DNA of 64,000 nt from an uncultured Lachnospiraceae bacterium (lineage in GTDB: Bacteria > Bacillota > Clostridia > Lachnospirales > Lachnospiraceae): positions 167,658 through 231,657 of the forward strand of contig CAJUHH010000004.1 in assembly GCA_910585965.1 (NCBI GenBank), given 5' to 3'. Shown here in pieces: positions 1-8,746 of the stretch; position 1 is the first letter of the stretch; each line of letters starts with the position of its first letter. The position numbers and the translations under genes were made by a program. The notes under the pieces are model-generated. The model saw only the letters and a list, made by a program, of their open reading frames with translations, had not been told where the DNA came from and did not search any database.

Positions 1-29
1 GGACAGGTATTTGAGCTTGTAACAAACAA

Positions 30-1109
30 TTATCTTTTGTATAATTCCAGAAAATCCTGTTTGTTTTGAACGCCAAAATCATGGAAGTCGAATCTGGCAT
101 GTTCCGCCGCTATTTCATGGTACCACTTTAATGTTTCTTTCATATTTGGCACGTTTACTTCCATAAAATCTGCAATTTGGACTAGGATCTCCAAACCAAA
201 AGAAAAATCCGCAGTAAAATATCGGGAATGCAGATCTGGAATATATCCGCCGTTTATCTTCAATGAGGGCGTTTTTAGTCCCTGAAAGCTTTGGATGCCG
301 GATATTTTTTGGGTAATCTGCTTCGGAGTATCGCCGCCATAATGAAGCTTCAGTGATTTTACATAAGAAAGGTCACAGCCGGTCAATGCCTTGCATATGT
401 TCTGTACTTCATCATCGCATTTTAGTAGTAATTCGGAAGCCTCATCGGTCCATTCTTCATAAAACAGAGGAATGGAATCGTAAACTTTTCCTTTTTGGTA
501 ATCTGAAAAAAGCGTTCTCAGTCTGGCAGTATGTAAAATGGGGTTGGATGGTATTAGGGTCAGGTTAAGGTAGTGGGGCAATGCGATACAAGGCATATCA
601 AAAATATGAGAAATAAATGCGCTGAGTCCCGCCGTTTCATGCCGGGGGAGCGCTGCAACATGCAACTCTTTCCGATATCCTGTTGCACGGACGCTTTTTC
701 CGTACTTAACCAGCCTTGCCACGCTTGGGACTCTTTGCATTCCAAAAAGCACCGCGCCTTTTTCCATACATCTTTTAAAAGCCCATTCCCCGCCGCCTGT
801 CCCTGGAATCAGCCCTATTTTGACTTCTTTCTTTACATAAGGATAAATAGTGTCTGCTGCCTTTTTCATAGCGAATGCCGGAACCGTTACAAATATAATG
901 TCTGCTTTCTGAAAGGCTTTTTCAGGGTTATTGGTTGCGCCGTCTATTTCGCATGCGCAGATGTTCGTTCCGTTTTCATTAACAATAGATAAAGGTTGTT
1001 TAAAACATTCAGGCTTTGAAGCATATATGGTGACATGATGCTGTTTTCTGGCGCAATGGACAGCGAATTGGGTTCCGATGTTGCCGCCGCCGACGATTGT
1101 TATATTCAT
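30..1109 (-). CDS. NAD(P)-dependent opine/octopine dehydrogenase family protein
   Basis: This 359-residue protein starts with a Rossmann loop (GGGNIGTQ, residues 7-14) and carries the segment NPILHTARL (residues 189-197) that is typical of the octopine/nopaline dehydrogenase family. Family members reductively join an amino group to a 2-oxo acid, or act on related substrates, using NAD(P)H in the cytoplasm. The length is normal for the family and the protein looks complete; its ATG follows an AGGAGAT ribosome site. It is transcribed away from the glycan locus from its own promoter, so a role in that locus is not implied. The substrate cannot be told from the sequence, and ketopantoate-reductase-like enzymes are a more distant alternative. 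Confidence 0.8.
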   Translation of the reverse strand: MNITIVGGGNIGTQFAVHCARKQHHVTIYASKPECFKQPLSIVNENGTNICACEIDGATNNPEKAFQKADIIFVTVPAFAMKKAADTIYPYVKKEVKIGLIPGTGGGEWAFKRCMEKGAVLFGMQRVPSVARLVKYGKSVRATGYRKELHVAALPRHETAGLSAFISHIFDMPCIALPHYLNLTLIPSNPILHTARLRTLFSDYQKGKVYDSIPLFYEEWTDEASELLLKCDDEVQNICKALTGCDLSYVKSLKLHYGGDTPKQITQKISGIQSFQGLKTPSLKINGGYIPDLHSRYFTADFSFGLEILVQIADFMEVNVPNMKETLKWYHEIAAEHARFDFHDFGVQNKQDFLELYKR

Positions 1110-1138
1110 AAAGATCTCCTATTATTCTTTCATAATTT

Positions 1139-1167
1139 ATTCTAATAGTTTATTTGATATTGTGCAA
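1139..1167 (-). promoter_or_regulatory. Predicted sigma-A promoter of the opine-dehydrogenase-like gene
   Basis: Read on the minus strand: TTGCAC (1162-1167), 17-bp spacer, TAGAAT (1139-1144). The start codon at 1109 lies about 30 bp downstream behind an AGGAGAT ribosome site. Confidence 0.55.
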
Positions 1168-1217
1168 GGGGCGAGAAAGCTTAAAATACTTGCATGAAAA
1201 AACGAGGGTCAATATAT

Positions 1218-1246
1218 TTGATAACTTTATGAAAGTAATATATAAT
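1218..1246 (+). promoter_or_regulatory. Predicted sigma-A promoter of the 1.3-8.7 kb operon
   Basis: TTGATA (1218-1223), 17-bp spacer, perfect TATAAT (1241-1246). The spacer sequence is nearly repeated at 10793-10821 in front of a second cassette, sharing GAAAGTAATATATAAT, so the two promoters seem to have a common origin. Confidence 0.7.
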
Positions 1247-1277
1247 TAGGATAAAAAGCCGGAAAGGAATGTAAAAG

Positions 1278-3074
1278 ATGCTGCCCAAAGTGATGATGAT
1301 ATGCATGGATTGCGGTGAAGAGAGAATAAGAGAGAAAATCCGGGAAGCAGATTATGCAAATTTAGAAATAGAAAGCGTATGCTGGGAGACAGAAGGGCTT
1401 AAAAAGATATTGCAGATAATTTTGCGTACCGAATGCCCGTATATTTGCTTTGGCGAAAATGACATGGAATCGAATCCGAAAAAGATTGTCAGAATGGTGG
1501 AATATTTGGAAAAGGAATGTGATTGCGATGCTGTTTTTTGCTTAAACCGATATAAAGATGAAAAGGGGAGCATGGCAAGGCATATATCGGACGGGTGGAT
1601 GCGCTATATGGAAGGAAAGAAAAAATTTGATGCTCTTTTATTATTTAATCTCACAATACACTGGGAAGAAAATATGGTGGGGAATCTGGAAAGCTATATG
1701 TTTCGCAGGGAAGCATACATAAATAAAGCTTTTTTGCTGGACGGGGTCAGGATAAAAAAGACGGAAGAGAAAATGCTGTTTATGCTGGAAAACATATATG
1801 GAATGAAAACGGGCATTATAAAGGAAATATTGGTGGACTGCAAGGAGAAGCCGCTGGATGCTGCGGCGCTGTATTACCAGTATTGGGAATACCGGGATTT
1901 GCGAAACCGAATACTGGACAGTATCGGCAAGCCGGATTATCCTGACAGGGAACTTCCGTCTGTATTCATGAAAATGATAAAAAAGGATTTTGACAGACGG
2001 CTTCTGGTTTCGGATACGAAGAAGGAAATCACTATTTTTTATACAGACACACAAGAGTATAAAAATCTGGAGCCGATTGGAAAGGAGGCGGCGAGAAGAG
2101 GTTATCAGGTTGAATTTACAGATGAACTGGAAAAGGGCGCGGAGATCGGTATTTATTGTTCCCATGTGGGGGTAATAAAAAATATAATAAGAGACAGAGG
2201 GGGAAGTCTGGCTAAGTTTTCTGTAATTTTATTGCATGACCTGACGCAGGGGGAATCGTACTGGCCCGATTTATGGAATTATGAGCCATGGAATGATTTT
2301 GATATCGGCATCCTTCCGGGAAAAGATTGGGTAGAGCGGTGGAGAAGATGCTCGGGGTTTTATTATGCCCATCCAAGGCTGGGGGTGTATGAGCTTGGAT
2401 ATCCCAAAGGGGACTATGTCATTTGTCGGGAATTTCTGCAATATGCTAAGGAGTTCAAGGAACATATGGGGTTGAAATATCCATATAGCGTATTATATGC
2501 CCCATCATGGGAAAATGACGGCAAAGAGGATGATTTTATAAAGGCAGTGCAGGGCTTATCTGTTAATTTGTTGATTAAGCAGGCTGCCTGGAACGAATGG
2601 TATCCTGATATTATCAGGAATATTCGGGAGATGCGCCAACTGCATGAGGGAAAATATGATAATGTGTATTATATCGAACCAGAAGAGGATATATTTACGG
2701 CATTAGGGATATGCGACCTGGTGGTGTCCGATGAGTCCAGCGTTATGACGGAAGCGCTGTTATTCGGAAAACCAAGCATAGCGGTGATGGATTGGATCAT
2801 TCCGGAGGAGAAGCCGAGATATTCTAACGTGCCGGTTGATTATGTGTATAAATGCAATAAGGCGCAGCTGAGAGAGTGTGTGGAGCGGGTAGTTGAAAAA
2901 ATCAAAGCGGGAGAAAAAACAGACAGAGCGGAAGATGTGTTCAGCAATATAGGAAGAAGCGCTGGCGATATTATGGATTTGATTGAATATTATATAGGAA
3001 AAAAGGAAGAATGCCGCTGTTTGGATAAGGAAATATATCCGATACATATGATGCATGGCTTATGGGATGTATAA
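1278..3074 (+). CDS. CDP-glycerol glycerophosphotransferase-like protein with GT-A-like N-terminus (paralog 1)
   Basis: A 598-residue cytoplasmic or membrane-associated transferase. Residues 1-240 resemble a degenerate GT-A glycosyltransferase fold, with a YICFGENDMESNPKKIVRMV segment in place of a classical DXD region. Residues 250-598 resemble the TagB/TagF glycerophosphotransferase family, including an acceptor-site-like HDLTQGES segment and VVSDESSVMTEALLFGKPS near residues 480-500. The family transfers polyol phosphate from a CDP donor onto a growing surface polymer. It is the first gene after a strong promoter and is closely similar to the gene at 11958-13751. Since a CMP-AEP type donor is probably made by the genes just downstream, it may transfer a phosphonate instead of glycerol phosphate; that is inference. 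Confidence 0.75.
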   Translation: MLPKVMMICMDCGEERIREKIREADYANLEIESVCWETEGLKKILQIILRTECPYICFGENDMESNPKKIVRMVEYLEKECDCDAVFCLNRYKDEKGSMARHISDGWMRYMEGKKKFDALLLFNLTIHWEENMVGNLESYMFRREAYINKAFLLDGVRIKKTEEKMLFMLENIYGMKTGIIKEILVDCKEKPLDAAALYYQYWEYRDLRNRILDSIGKPDYPDRELPSVFMKMIKKDFDRRLLVSDTKKEITIFYTDTQEYKNLEPIGKEAARRGYQVEFTDELEKGAEIGIYCSHVGVIKNIIRDRGGSLAKFSVILLHDLTQGESYWPDLWNYEPWNDFDIGILPGKDWVERWRRCSGFYYAHPRLGVYELGYPKGDYVICREFLQYAKEFKEHMGLKYPYSVLYAPSWENDGKEDDFIKAVQGLSVNLLIKQAAWNEWYPDIIRNIREMRQLHEGKYDNVYYIEPEEDIFTALGICDLVVSDESSVMTEALLFGKPSIAVMDWIIPEEKPRYSNVPVDYVYKCNKAQLRECVERVVEKIKAGEKTDRAEDVFSNIGRSAGDIMDLIEYYIGKKEECRCLDKEIYPIHMMHGLWDV

Positions 3075-3097
3075 TTGTCAGAAGGAGCATGAGATAT

Positions 3098-4240
3098 ATG
3101 GAAAGAAAAATATTGTTAAATCCGGGGCCGGCCACGACGACGGACACAGTAAAATATGCGCAGATTGTGCCGGACATTTGCCCGCGCGAAAAAGAATTTG
3201 TGAAACTGATGAAACAGATCAGGGAAGATCTGGTAAAAGTAGTGCATGGGGCCCCGGAGGAATATACATCGGTTCTGTTTTGCGGCTCGGGGACTATCAG
3301 CATGGATGTCTGCTTGAACTCTTTATTGCCGGCCGGAAAGAAAGTACTGGTAGTCAATAACGGGGCCTATAGCAGCCGGGCGGCTGAAATTTGTAATTAT
3401 TATGACTTGCCTTATATTGATTTAAAGTTTTCGGTGGATGTTTTGCCGGATTTGGGAGAGATTGAAACTGTTTTGGAAAGTGATCCCGATATTGCGCTGG
3501 TCTATGCAACCCATAACGAAACCGGAACAGGCATTTTAAATCCAATCAGGGAGATCGGGGCATTGGCGCATAAATATCATGCGGCCTTTGTGGTAGATAC
3601 GACTTCCACCTATGCGATGCGGCCGATCTATATCAAAGAGGATAACATTGATTTCTGCATGGCATCTGCCCAGAAAGGGCTGATGGCGATGACGGGGGTT
3701 TCTTATGTGATCGGGAATAGAAAGCTGATCGAGGAATCGCGTCATTTTCCCAAACGTTCTTATTATTGTAATCTGTATATGCAGTATGAATATTTTGAAA
3801 AGCATGGGGAGATGCATTTTACCCCGCCAGTACAGACTCTGTATGCGTTGAAACAGGCGCTGAAGGAATATTTTGAAGAAGGCGAAGAGGAAAAATGGGA
3901 CAGGCACAGCAGGGTTTTTGAGGCTATCCACAAAGAGCTGGATAAGCTGGGGTTCCGTGACGTTATAAAGCGGGAATGGCAGGCAGGCTTGGTTGTTGCT
4001 GTCAAATATCCAGAGGATGAAAACTGGGATTTTGATAAAATACATGATTATTGTTATGAAAGAGGATTTACTATATATCCCGGGAAAATAGGAGATGCAA
4101 AGACTTTCCGTTTATGTGCGCTGGGAGCCATTGATGAGAAGGATATTTCTGATTTTTTCCATGTTTTCAGAGAAGGCTTGCAGGAGATGCGGGTAAAAAT
4201 TCCGGCGGTTTATCATGAGGTGTCAAATGAAGAAGAATGA
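3098..4240 (+). CDS. 2-aminoethylphosphonate:pyruvate aminotransferase-like enzyme
   Basis: A 380-residue class V PLP aminotransferase. It opens with the LNPGPATTT motif common to the 2-aminoethylphosphonate (AEP) transaminase/PhnW group, and K193 in SAQKG is the likely PLP-binding lysine. Here it would run in the biosynthetic direction, aminating phosphonoacetaldehyde to AEP. I chose ATG 3098 because GAAGGAG lies 10 bp upstream; an earlier ATG at 3062 has no ribosome site. The gene overlaps the next one by 14 bp, which suggests translational coupling, and a PEP mutase gene lies 3 kb downstream in the same run. No phosphonopyruvate decarboxylase is seen nearby, so amination of phosphonopyruvate to phosphonoalanine is an alternative reaction. 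Confidence 0.85.
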   Translation: MERKILLNPGPATTTDTVKYAQIVPDICPREKEFVKLMKQIREDLVKVVHGAPEEYTSVLFCGSGTISMDVCLNSLLPAGKKVLVVNNGAYSSRAAEICNYYDLPYIDLKFSVDVLPDLGEIETVLESDPDIALVYATHNETGTGILNPIREIGALAHKYHAAFVVDTTSTYAMRPIYIKEDNIDFCMASAQKGLMAMTGVSYVIGNRKLIEESRHFPKRSYYCNLYMQYEYFEKHGEMHFTPPVQTLYALKQALKEYFEEGEEEKWDRHSRVFEAIHKELDKLGFRDVIKREWQAGLVVAVKYPEDENWDFDKIHDYCYERGFTIYPGKIGDAKTFRLCALGAIDEKDISDFFHVFREGLQEMRVKIPAVYHEVSNEEE

Positions 4241-4982
4241 AATAGCGATTTTGCTGGCGGCTGGCCTGGGAACGCGCATGCTGCCGCTGACCCAAAGCGT
4301 ACCCAAGCCGTGTGTAAAGGTTCATGGAGTCCCAATGATAGAGACGGTCATAGAAGGGCTTATAAGACGCGGGGTGGATCGGATCTTTGTTGTGGTAGGT
4401 TATTTGAAAGAACAATTTTATTATTTGAAAGAAAAATATGATAACCTGGAAATTATAGAGAACTTGGAATACCGGCAGAAAAATAATATTTCGTCGCTTT
4501 ATGCGGCAGGCGATATTCTGGGAAGCGCAGATTGTTTTATATGTGAAGCCGATTTATATGTGTCCGATAAAGAGATATTTAACCAGGAAATGAAGAAATC
4601 CTGTTATTTTGGGAAAATGGTTCAGGGGTTTTCAGAAGATTGGGTATTTGAACTGAAAAACAACAGAATTATAAGAATTGGAAAAGGAGGGGAAAATACC
4701 TATAATATGGTGGGAATTTCCTGGTGGAAACAGGAAGATGCCAGGATACTGCGGAAAGGGTTAGAGGAAGCATATAAGGAAGAGGGGCATGAGACGCTAT
4801 TTTGGGATGAAATTGCTGACAGAAAGATAAAAGAAATAGAAATTGAGGTTTTGGAAGTGGCTGAAGACAGTATAGTAGAGATCGATACGTTGGAGGAATT
4901 GAAAAGGATAGATGGTAATGGCATGAGGGGAAAGGAAAAAAAGAAGCAGAATCGCTGGAAAGAGGTCTGGGGGGGCATGTAG
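4227..4982 (+). CDS. CTP:2-aminoethylphosphonate (PntC-like) or phosphocholine (LicC-like) cytidylyltransferase
   Basis: A 252-residue nucleotidyltransferase with the GT-A signature LLAAGLGTRMLPLTQ at the N-terminus, the NNISSLY segment shared with LicC-type phosphocholine cytidylyltransferases, and an ISWW metal/substrate region near residue 165. It would form a CMP ester of a small amino-alcohol phosphate or phosphonate. Placement between an AEP transaminase and a PEP mutase gene makes CTP:AEP cytidylyltransferase (PntC, known from Treponema denticola as a transaminase fusion) the best guess. ATG 4227 has TGAGG just upstream. Four codons before the stop is a run of seven G; adding one G would fuse this protein to the methyltransferase that follows. 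Confidence 0.8.
   Translation: MKKNEIAILLAAGLGTRMLPLTQSVPKPCVKVHGVPMIETVIEGLIRRGVDRIFVVVGYLKEQFYYLKEKYDNLEIIENLEYRQKNNISSLYAAGDILGSADCFICEADLYVSDKEIFNQEMKKSCYFGKMVQGFSEDWVFELKNNRIIRIGKGGENTYNMVGISWWKQEDARILRKGLEEAYKEEGHETLFWDEIADRKIKEIEIEVLEVAEDSIVEIDTLEELKRIDGNGMRGKEKKKQNRWKEVWGGM
4969..4975 (+). repeat. G7 homopolymer at the end of the cytidylyltransferase gene
   Basis: Seven consecutive G in the codons for W-G-G just before the stop at 4980-4982. With eight G the frame would bypass that stop and enter the methyltransferase frame at 4997 without interruption, giving one fused ORF. Confidence 0.85.
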
Positions 4983-4996
4983 CAGATGAAGATATA

Positions 4997-5671
4997 TTGC
5001 AAAGCAAAGATGAGGAAAGGATACTGGTAGAATTAAAAAGGAGCAGCGGATTTGATGTTTTTGGGGAGTCTGTCAGATATGAGTGGTGGGTGGATAATTA
5101 CCAGAAAATCAAGCAAGAACTTTTTTATGCAGGAAATGGGGAGAAAAGGCAGATAAAAAGCGTATATGAGGTTGGGTGTGGAAGCGGGGCTAATTTATAT
5201 TTGTTTGAGAAAGACGGCATACGGTGCGGCGGGATAGATTACTCGGAAAATCTTCTTAATGGCGCAAAAAAAATACTTAGCTCGAATGACTTAGTCTGCG
5301 ACGAGGCAATACATATACCTACTGATACCGTATATGATGCAGTATTTGCCAACGCCGTATTTTATTATTTCCCGAATGAGGAATATGCGCTGGAAGTGCT
5401 TGAGAAAATGTACCGAAAAGCAAAATACGCAATAGGGATTGCAGATATTCGGGATAAGGAGAAAGAAGAGGACTATATAACGTTCCGAAAGAAAAATATT
5501 GAGAATTACGAGGAAAGGTACAAAGATTTGCCCTGCCTGTTCTATCCGAAAAGCTTTTTTTTGGATTTTGCGTCAAAACATCATGCTGATATAAAATTTA
5601 CCATATCAGATGTGAAAGGCTATTGGAATAATGAATTTGCATTTAATTGTTATATCTATAAAAGAGAATAA
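4997..5671 (+). CDS. Class I SAM-dependent methyltransferase (possibly the C-terminal half of a fusion)
   Basis: A 224-residue methyltransferase with the SAM-binding loop VGCGSGAN at about residues 59-66 and an acidic strand end (GGIDYSENLL). The only in-frame start is TTG at 4997, with no good ribosome site; the next ATGs lie in other frames. The open frame continues upstream into the end of the cytidylyltransferase gene and would join it if the G7 tract at 4969-4975 gained one G. The protein may therefore be made as a cytidylyltransferase-methyltransferase fusion, either through slippage or because the true sequence has eight G. The substrate is unknown; N-methylation of AEP is a reasonable thought given the neighbours. 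Confidence 0.7.
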   Translation: MQSKDEERILVELKRSSGFDVFGESVRYEWWVDNYQKIKQELFYAGNGEKRQIKSVYEVGCGSGANLYLFEKDGIRCGGIDYSENLLNGAKKILSSNDLVCDEAIHIPTDTVYDAVFANAVFYYFPNEEYALEVLEKMYRKAKYAIGIADIRDKEKEEDYITFRKKNIENYEERYKDLPCLFYPKSFFLDFASKHHADIKFTISDVKGYWNNEFAFNCYIYKRE

Positions 5672-5691
5672 CTGCGGGAGAGGAGAAACGA

Positions 5692-7407
5692 ATGTCTGCA
5701 AAACAGGAATGGGAGCTGAGGATAGATGAGGCGGCTCAAAAATTGAATTTGAAATGGTATCAGGATGATGACCAGTATTCGGACGGGGATATTGAGGAGG
5801 ATATTGTTCGATATATTGCACAGAATGAACCGGAAGATTATGACCGGGTTATGTATGAACATTTTAGCTGGGCAGTTTATTATCATCTTACCAACGTGAG
5901 AAAGAATCTGCTGAACTGGTATCCTTTTCAAAAAGAATCTTCCGTGCTGGAGATTGGATCGGGATGCGGCGCCATCACAGGATTGCTTTGTGACAGATGC
6001 CGGAAAGTAACAGCGGTGGAACTGTCCAAAAGACGGGCGACGGCAACGCAGTTAAGATGCAGGGAAAAGGATAATCTTGAGATCATCGTAGGGAATCTGA
6101 ATGATATAGAGTTTCATGAAAAATTTGATTATATTACTTTGATCGGGGTTCTGGAATATCAAGGAACTTATACGGATTCGGACAGTCCATACAGAGATTT
6201 TCTTGTAAAAATAAAATCGCTGTTAAAAGATGACGGCAAACTGTTAATTGCAATAGAAAATAAATACGGCGCGAAGTATTGGTGCGGTGCGGAAGAGGAC
6301 CATACAGGGATTCCTTTTGATGGAATTAATAATTATAAGTTCAGCGGCCAGAAAGTACGCACTTTTGCAAGGGCGGAATTGAAAAAATTGCTGGAAGAAA
6401 GCGGATATCCCTATTCTTTTTATTATTACCCGATGGCAGATTATAAACTGCCGACAGTCATTTATTCCGACAGATATTTGCCACAGAGCGGTGCTATGGA
6501 GGGAGTAAGGCCGTATTATATACCGTCGGATCATACGCTGCTAATAGAAGAAAAAGGTTTGTATAAAGATATTATTAAGAATAATGCTTTTTCATTTTTT
6601 GCGAATTCTTTTTTGGTGGAATGTTCGGACTCGCCTATGGAAAGGGAGGGGGAAGAGAGGGTAATCTTCGCATCGTTAAACAGTACAAGACAGAAAGAAT
6701 ACAGAGTAGGGACGGTGATAAAGGATTCAGGAAAGGTGATAAAATTTGCATTAGATAACGGTACAGATATTGACTTTATGTTTTCACAGATACTGAATAA
6801 TGCAGAAAACATAAAAGGCAGGGGGCTAAAAACATTGCCTTATAAAATAAATGAAAAAAACGAACTGGAGATGGATTTCGTAAAACTCCCCCTTTATGAA
6901 GAATCTTTCCGGGATGAGGTATCCAGGGGAAATGCGGAGGCACTCTGGAAATTATGGGACAGATTATTGGCAGAGATCGAGGCATCTTCTGAATGCGTGG
7001 AGCAGCAGGAATGCCTGGTTTATGAATTACAGATGGATGAATACAGGGAAGGCAGGGATTATGGAAAAATATTGAGGGAAGGGTATGTGGATATGATTCC
7101 CAGAAACTGTTTTGTAAAGGGGAAAGAACTGTTATGGTTCGATCAGGAATGGGTACTGGAAAATATTCCCTCCAAATTTATTCTATATAGGGGAATGGTG
7201 GAAATGTACAAGGTTATTCCTGAGTTTGAAGATGTAATCCCGATGATGGAATTTGTAAAACATTACAAGATGGAAGAATGCCTGGAAGCCTTTATGGCGC
7301 TTAACGAATTGTTCCTTCAAATGGTGGCAAATCCTTATTATGTCGGAGTTTTGCTGGAACGTGTCAATAAATATATTTATAGAAAAAATGTATTGAAATT
7401 ATTGTAA
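5692..7407 (+). CDS. SAM-dependent methyltransferase with long C-terminal domain
   Basis: A 571-residue protein. The N-terminal half is a class I methyltransferase: LEIGSGCGAITG at about residues 86-97 binds SAM and a VLEY motif follows strand 4. The C-terminal half (about residues 320-571) has no clear enzymatic motif; it contains a KVIKFALDNGTD segment that recalls kinase-like or phosphotransfer folds but is too diverged to name. The gene sits in tandem between another methyltransferase and the PEP mutase fusion, with short gaps and its own GGAGAGGAG ribosome site. It probably modifies the phosphonate or the glycan that carries it. The acceptor is not evident. Confidence 0.7.
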   Translation: MSAKQEWELRIDEAAQKLNLKWYQDDDQYSDGDIEEDIVRYIAQNEPEDYDRVMYEHFSWAVYYHLTNVRKNLLNWYPFQKESSVLEIGSGCGAITGLLCDRCRKVTAVELSKRRATATQLRCREKDNLEIIVGNLNDIEFHEKFDYITLIGVLEYQGTYTDSDSPYRDFLVKIKSLLKDDGKLLIAIENKYGAKYWCGAEEDHTGIPFDGINNYKFSGQKVRTFARAELKKLLEESGYPYSFYYYPMADYKLPTVIYSDRYLPQSGAMEGVRPYYIPSDHTLLIEEKGLYKDIIKNNAFSFFANSFLVECSDSPMEREGEERVIFASLNSTRQKEYRVGTVIKDSGKVIKFALDNGTDIDFMFSQILNNAENIKGRGLKTLPYKINEKNELEMDFVKLPLYEESFRDEVSRGNAEALWKLWDRLLAEIEASSECVEQQECLVYELQMDEYREGRDYGKILREGYVDMIPRNCFVKGKELLWFDQEWVLENIPSKFILYRGMVEMYKVIPEFEDVIPMMEFVKHYKMEECLEAFMALNELFLQMVANPYYVGVLLERVNKYIYRKNVLKLL

Positions 7408-7433
7408 TTAAAATAGTAATTGGGAGCAAAAGG

Positions 7434-8729
7434 ATGAAAACAGTATACGCATGTTTCTGCACGGATGTGATACATGAAGGGCATTTGAATATTATCAAGC
7501 AAGCGGTTAAATATGGAACAGTGATTGCAGGGCTTCTGAGCGATGAAGCGATGGTACGGTATAACCGTGTTCCAATTATATCGTTTGAAGAAAGGAAAAA
7601 AATGCTGGAAGATTTACCGGAGGTGAGCAGGGTGGTCGTACAGCATGAAGTGATGTATGAAAAAATATTGTCGGAGTTAAAACCGGATTATGTGATTCAT
7701 GGAGATAATTGGGTGGACGGCCCGCTGCATATTATCCGGGATAATGTCATTGCCAGCCTGAAAGAATGGGGAGGGCAGTTGATCGAAGTGCCATATACGT
7801 ATAATGAAAAAGTAAGAAATATAGATGCGATGATGAAGGAAAAAGCAGCTATGCCGGAATATCGGAGGAAACGCCTCCGATTGCTGCTCAATCTTTGCCC
7901 TATTGTCAAAACGCTTGAGGTACACAGCGGCCTGACCGGCCTGATCGCCGAAAAGACGATTGTAGCTAACGATGGCGAAATCGCCCAGTTCGATGCGATG
8001 TGGCTGTCCAGTCTGTGCGATTCTACAGCGAAGGGAAAGCCGGATATAGAATTGGTGGATATGTCATCGCGGCTGAGGACGGTGGACGATGTGCTTGAGG
8101 TGACAACGAAGCCGATTATCCTGGACGGGGATACGGGGGGACTGGTAGAACATTTTGTGTACAATGTCAGAACTTTGGAACGCATGGGTGTGTCTGCCGT
8201 TATTATTGAAGATAAGACAGGATTGAAAAAAAATTCATTATTTGGAACAGATGTGGAGCAGACACAGGACAGCATAGAAAGATTCTGTGAAAAAATCAGG
8301 GCAGGAAAAAGGGCGCAGCGTACGGAAGATTTTATGATTATTGCCAGGATTGAAAGCCTGATTCTGGAGAAAGGAATTGAGGATGCGCTGGAACGTGCGG
8401 CGGCATATGTGGATGCCGGAGCTGACGGCATTATGATTCACAGCAGGAAGAAAGAGCCGGACGAAGTTTTTGAATTCTGCGACAGATTTCGGATGCTGGA
8501 TAAGAAAACGCCTTTGGTAGCAGTGCCGACTTCATATAATACGGTGACGGAAGGAGAACTGCAGTCCCATGGCGTGAATATCGTAATATATGCGAATCAG
8601 CTTACGAGGAGCGCGTTTCCTGCTATGCAGGAAACGGCTGGAAGTATTTTGAAATATCATAGGACGAAAGAAGTGGAAGACCGGCTGATGCCTATAAAAG
8701 ATATTATTACGTTGATTGATGAGTTATAG
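7434..8729 (+). CDS. pepM: Nucleotidyltransferase-phosphoenolpyruvate mutase fusion
   Basis: A 431-residue two-domain enzyme. Residues 1-135 form a TagD/RfaE-type nucleotidyltransferase with the HEGH motif at residues 14-17. Residues 150-431 are PEP mutase: the diagnostic EDK-X5-NS motif is present as EDKTGLKKNS (259-268), with DGDTGG (231-236) before it. PEP mutase turns phosphoenolpyruvate into phosphonopyruvate and makes the C-P bond that starts nearly all phosphonate pathways. Cytidylyltransferase-PepM fusions are known and are taken to link phosphonate synthesis to activation as a CMP ester. It is the last gene of the operon that starts at 1278 and converges on the minus-strand gene that ends 17 bp away. 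Confidence 0.92.
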   Translation: MKTVYACFCTDVIHEGHLNIIKQAVKYGTVIAGLLSDEAMVRYNRVPIISFEERKKMLEDLPEVSRVVVQHEVMYEKILSELKPDYVIHGDNWVDGPLHIIRDNVIASLKEWGGQLIEVPYTYNEKVRNIDAMMKEKAAMPEYRRKRLRLLLNLCPIVKTLEVHSGLTGLIAEKTIVANDGEIAQFDAMWLSSLCDSTAKGKPDIELVDMSSRLRTVDDVLEVTTKPIILDGDTGGLVEHFVYNVRTLERMGVSAVIIEDKTGLKKNSLFGTDVEQTQDSIERFCEKIRAGKRAQRTEDFMIIARIESLILEKGIEDALERAAAYVDAGADGIMIHSRKKEPDEVFEFCDRFRMLDKKTPLVAVPTSYNTVTEGELQSHGVNIVIYANQLTRSAFPAMQETAGSILKYHRTKEVEDRLMPIKDIITLIDEL

Positions 8730-8746
8730 GCGATACGATTGATTCG

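Noticed and set aside
30..1109. Opine-type metallophore biosynthesis
   Set aside because: The dehydrogenase-like gene stands alone at the window edge, with no nicotianamine-synthase-like or transporter genes in view.
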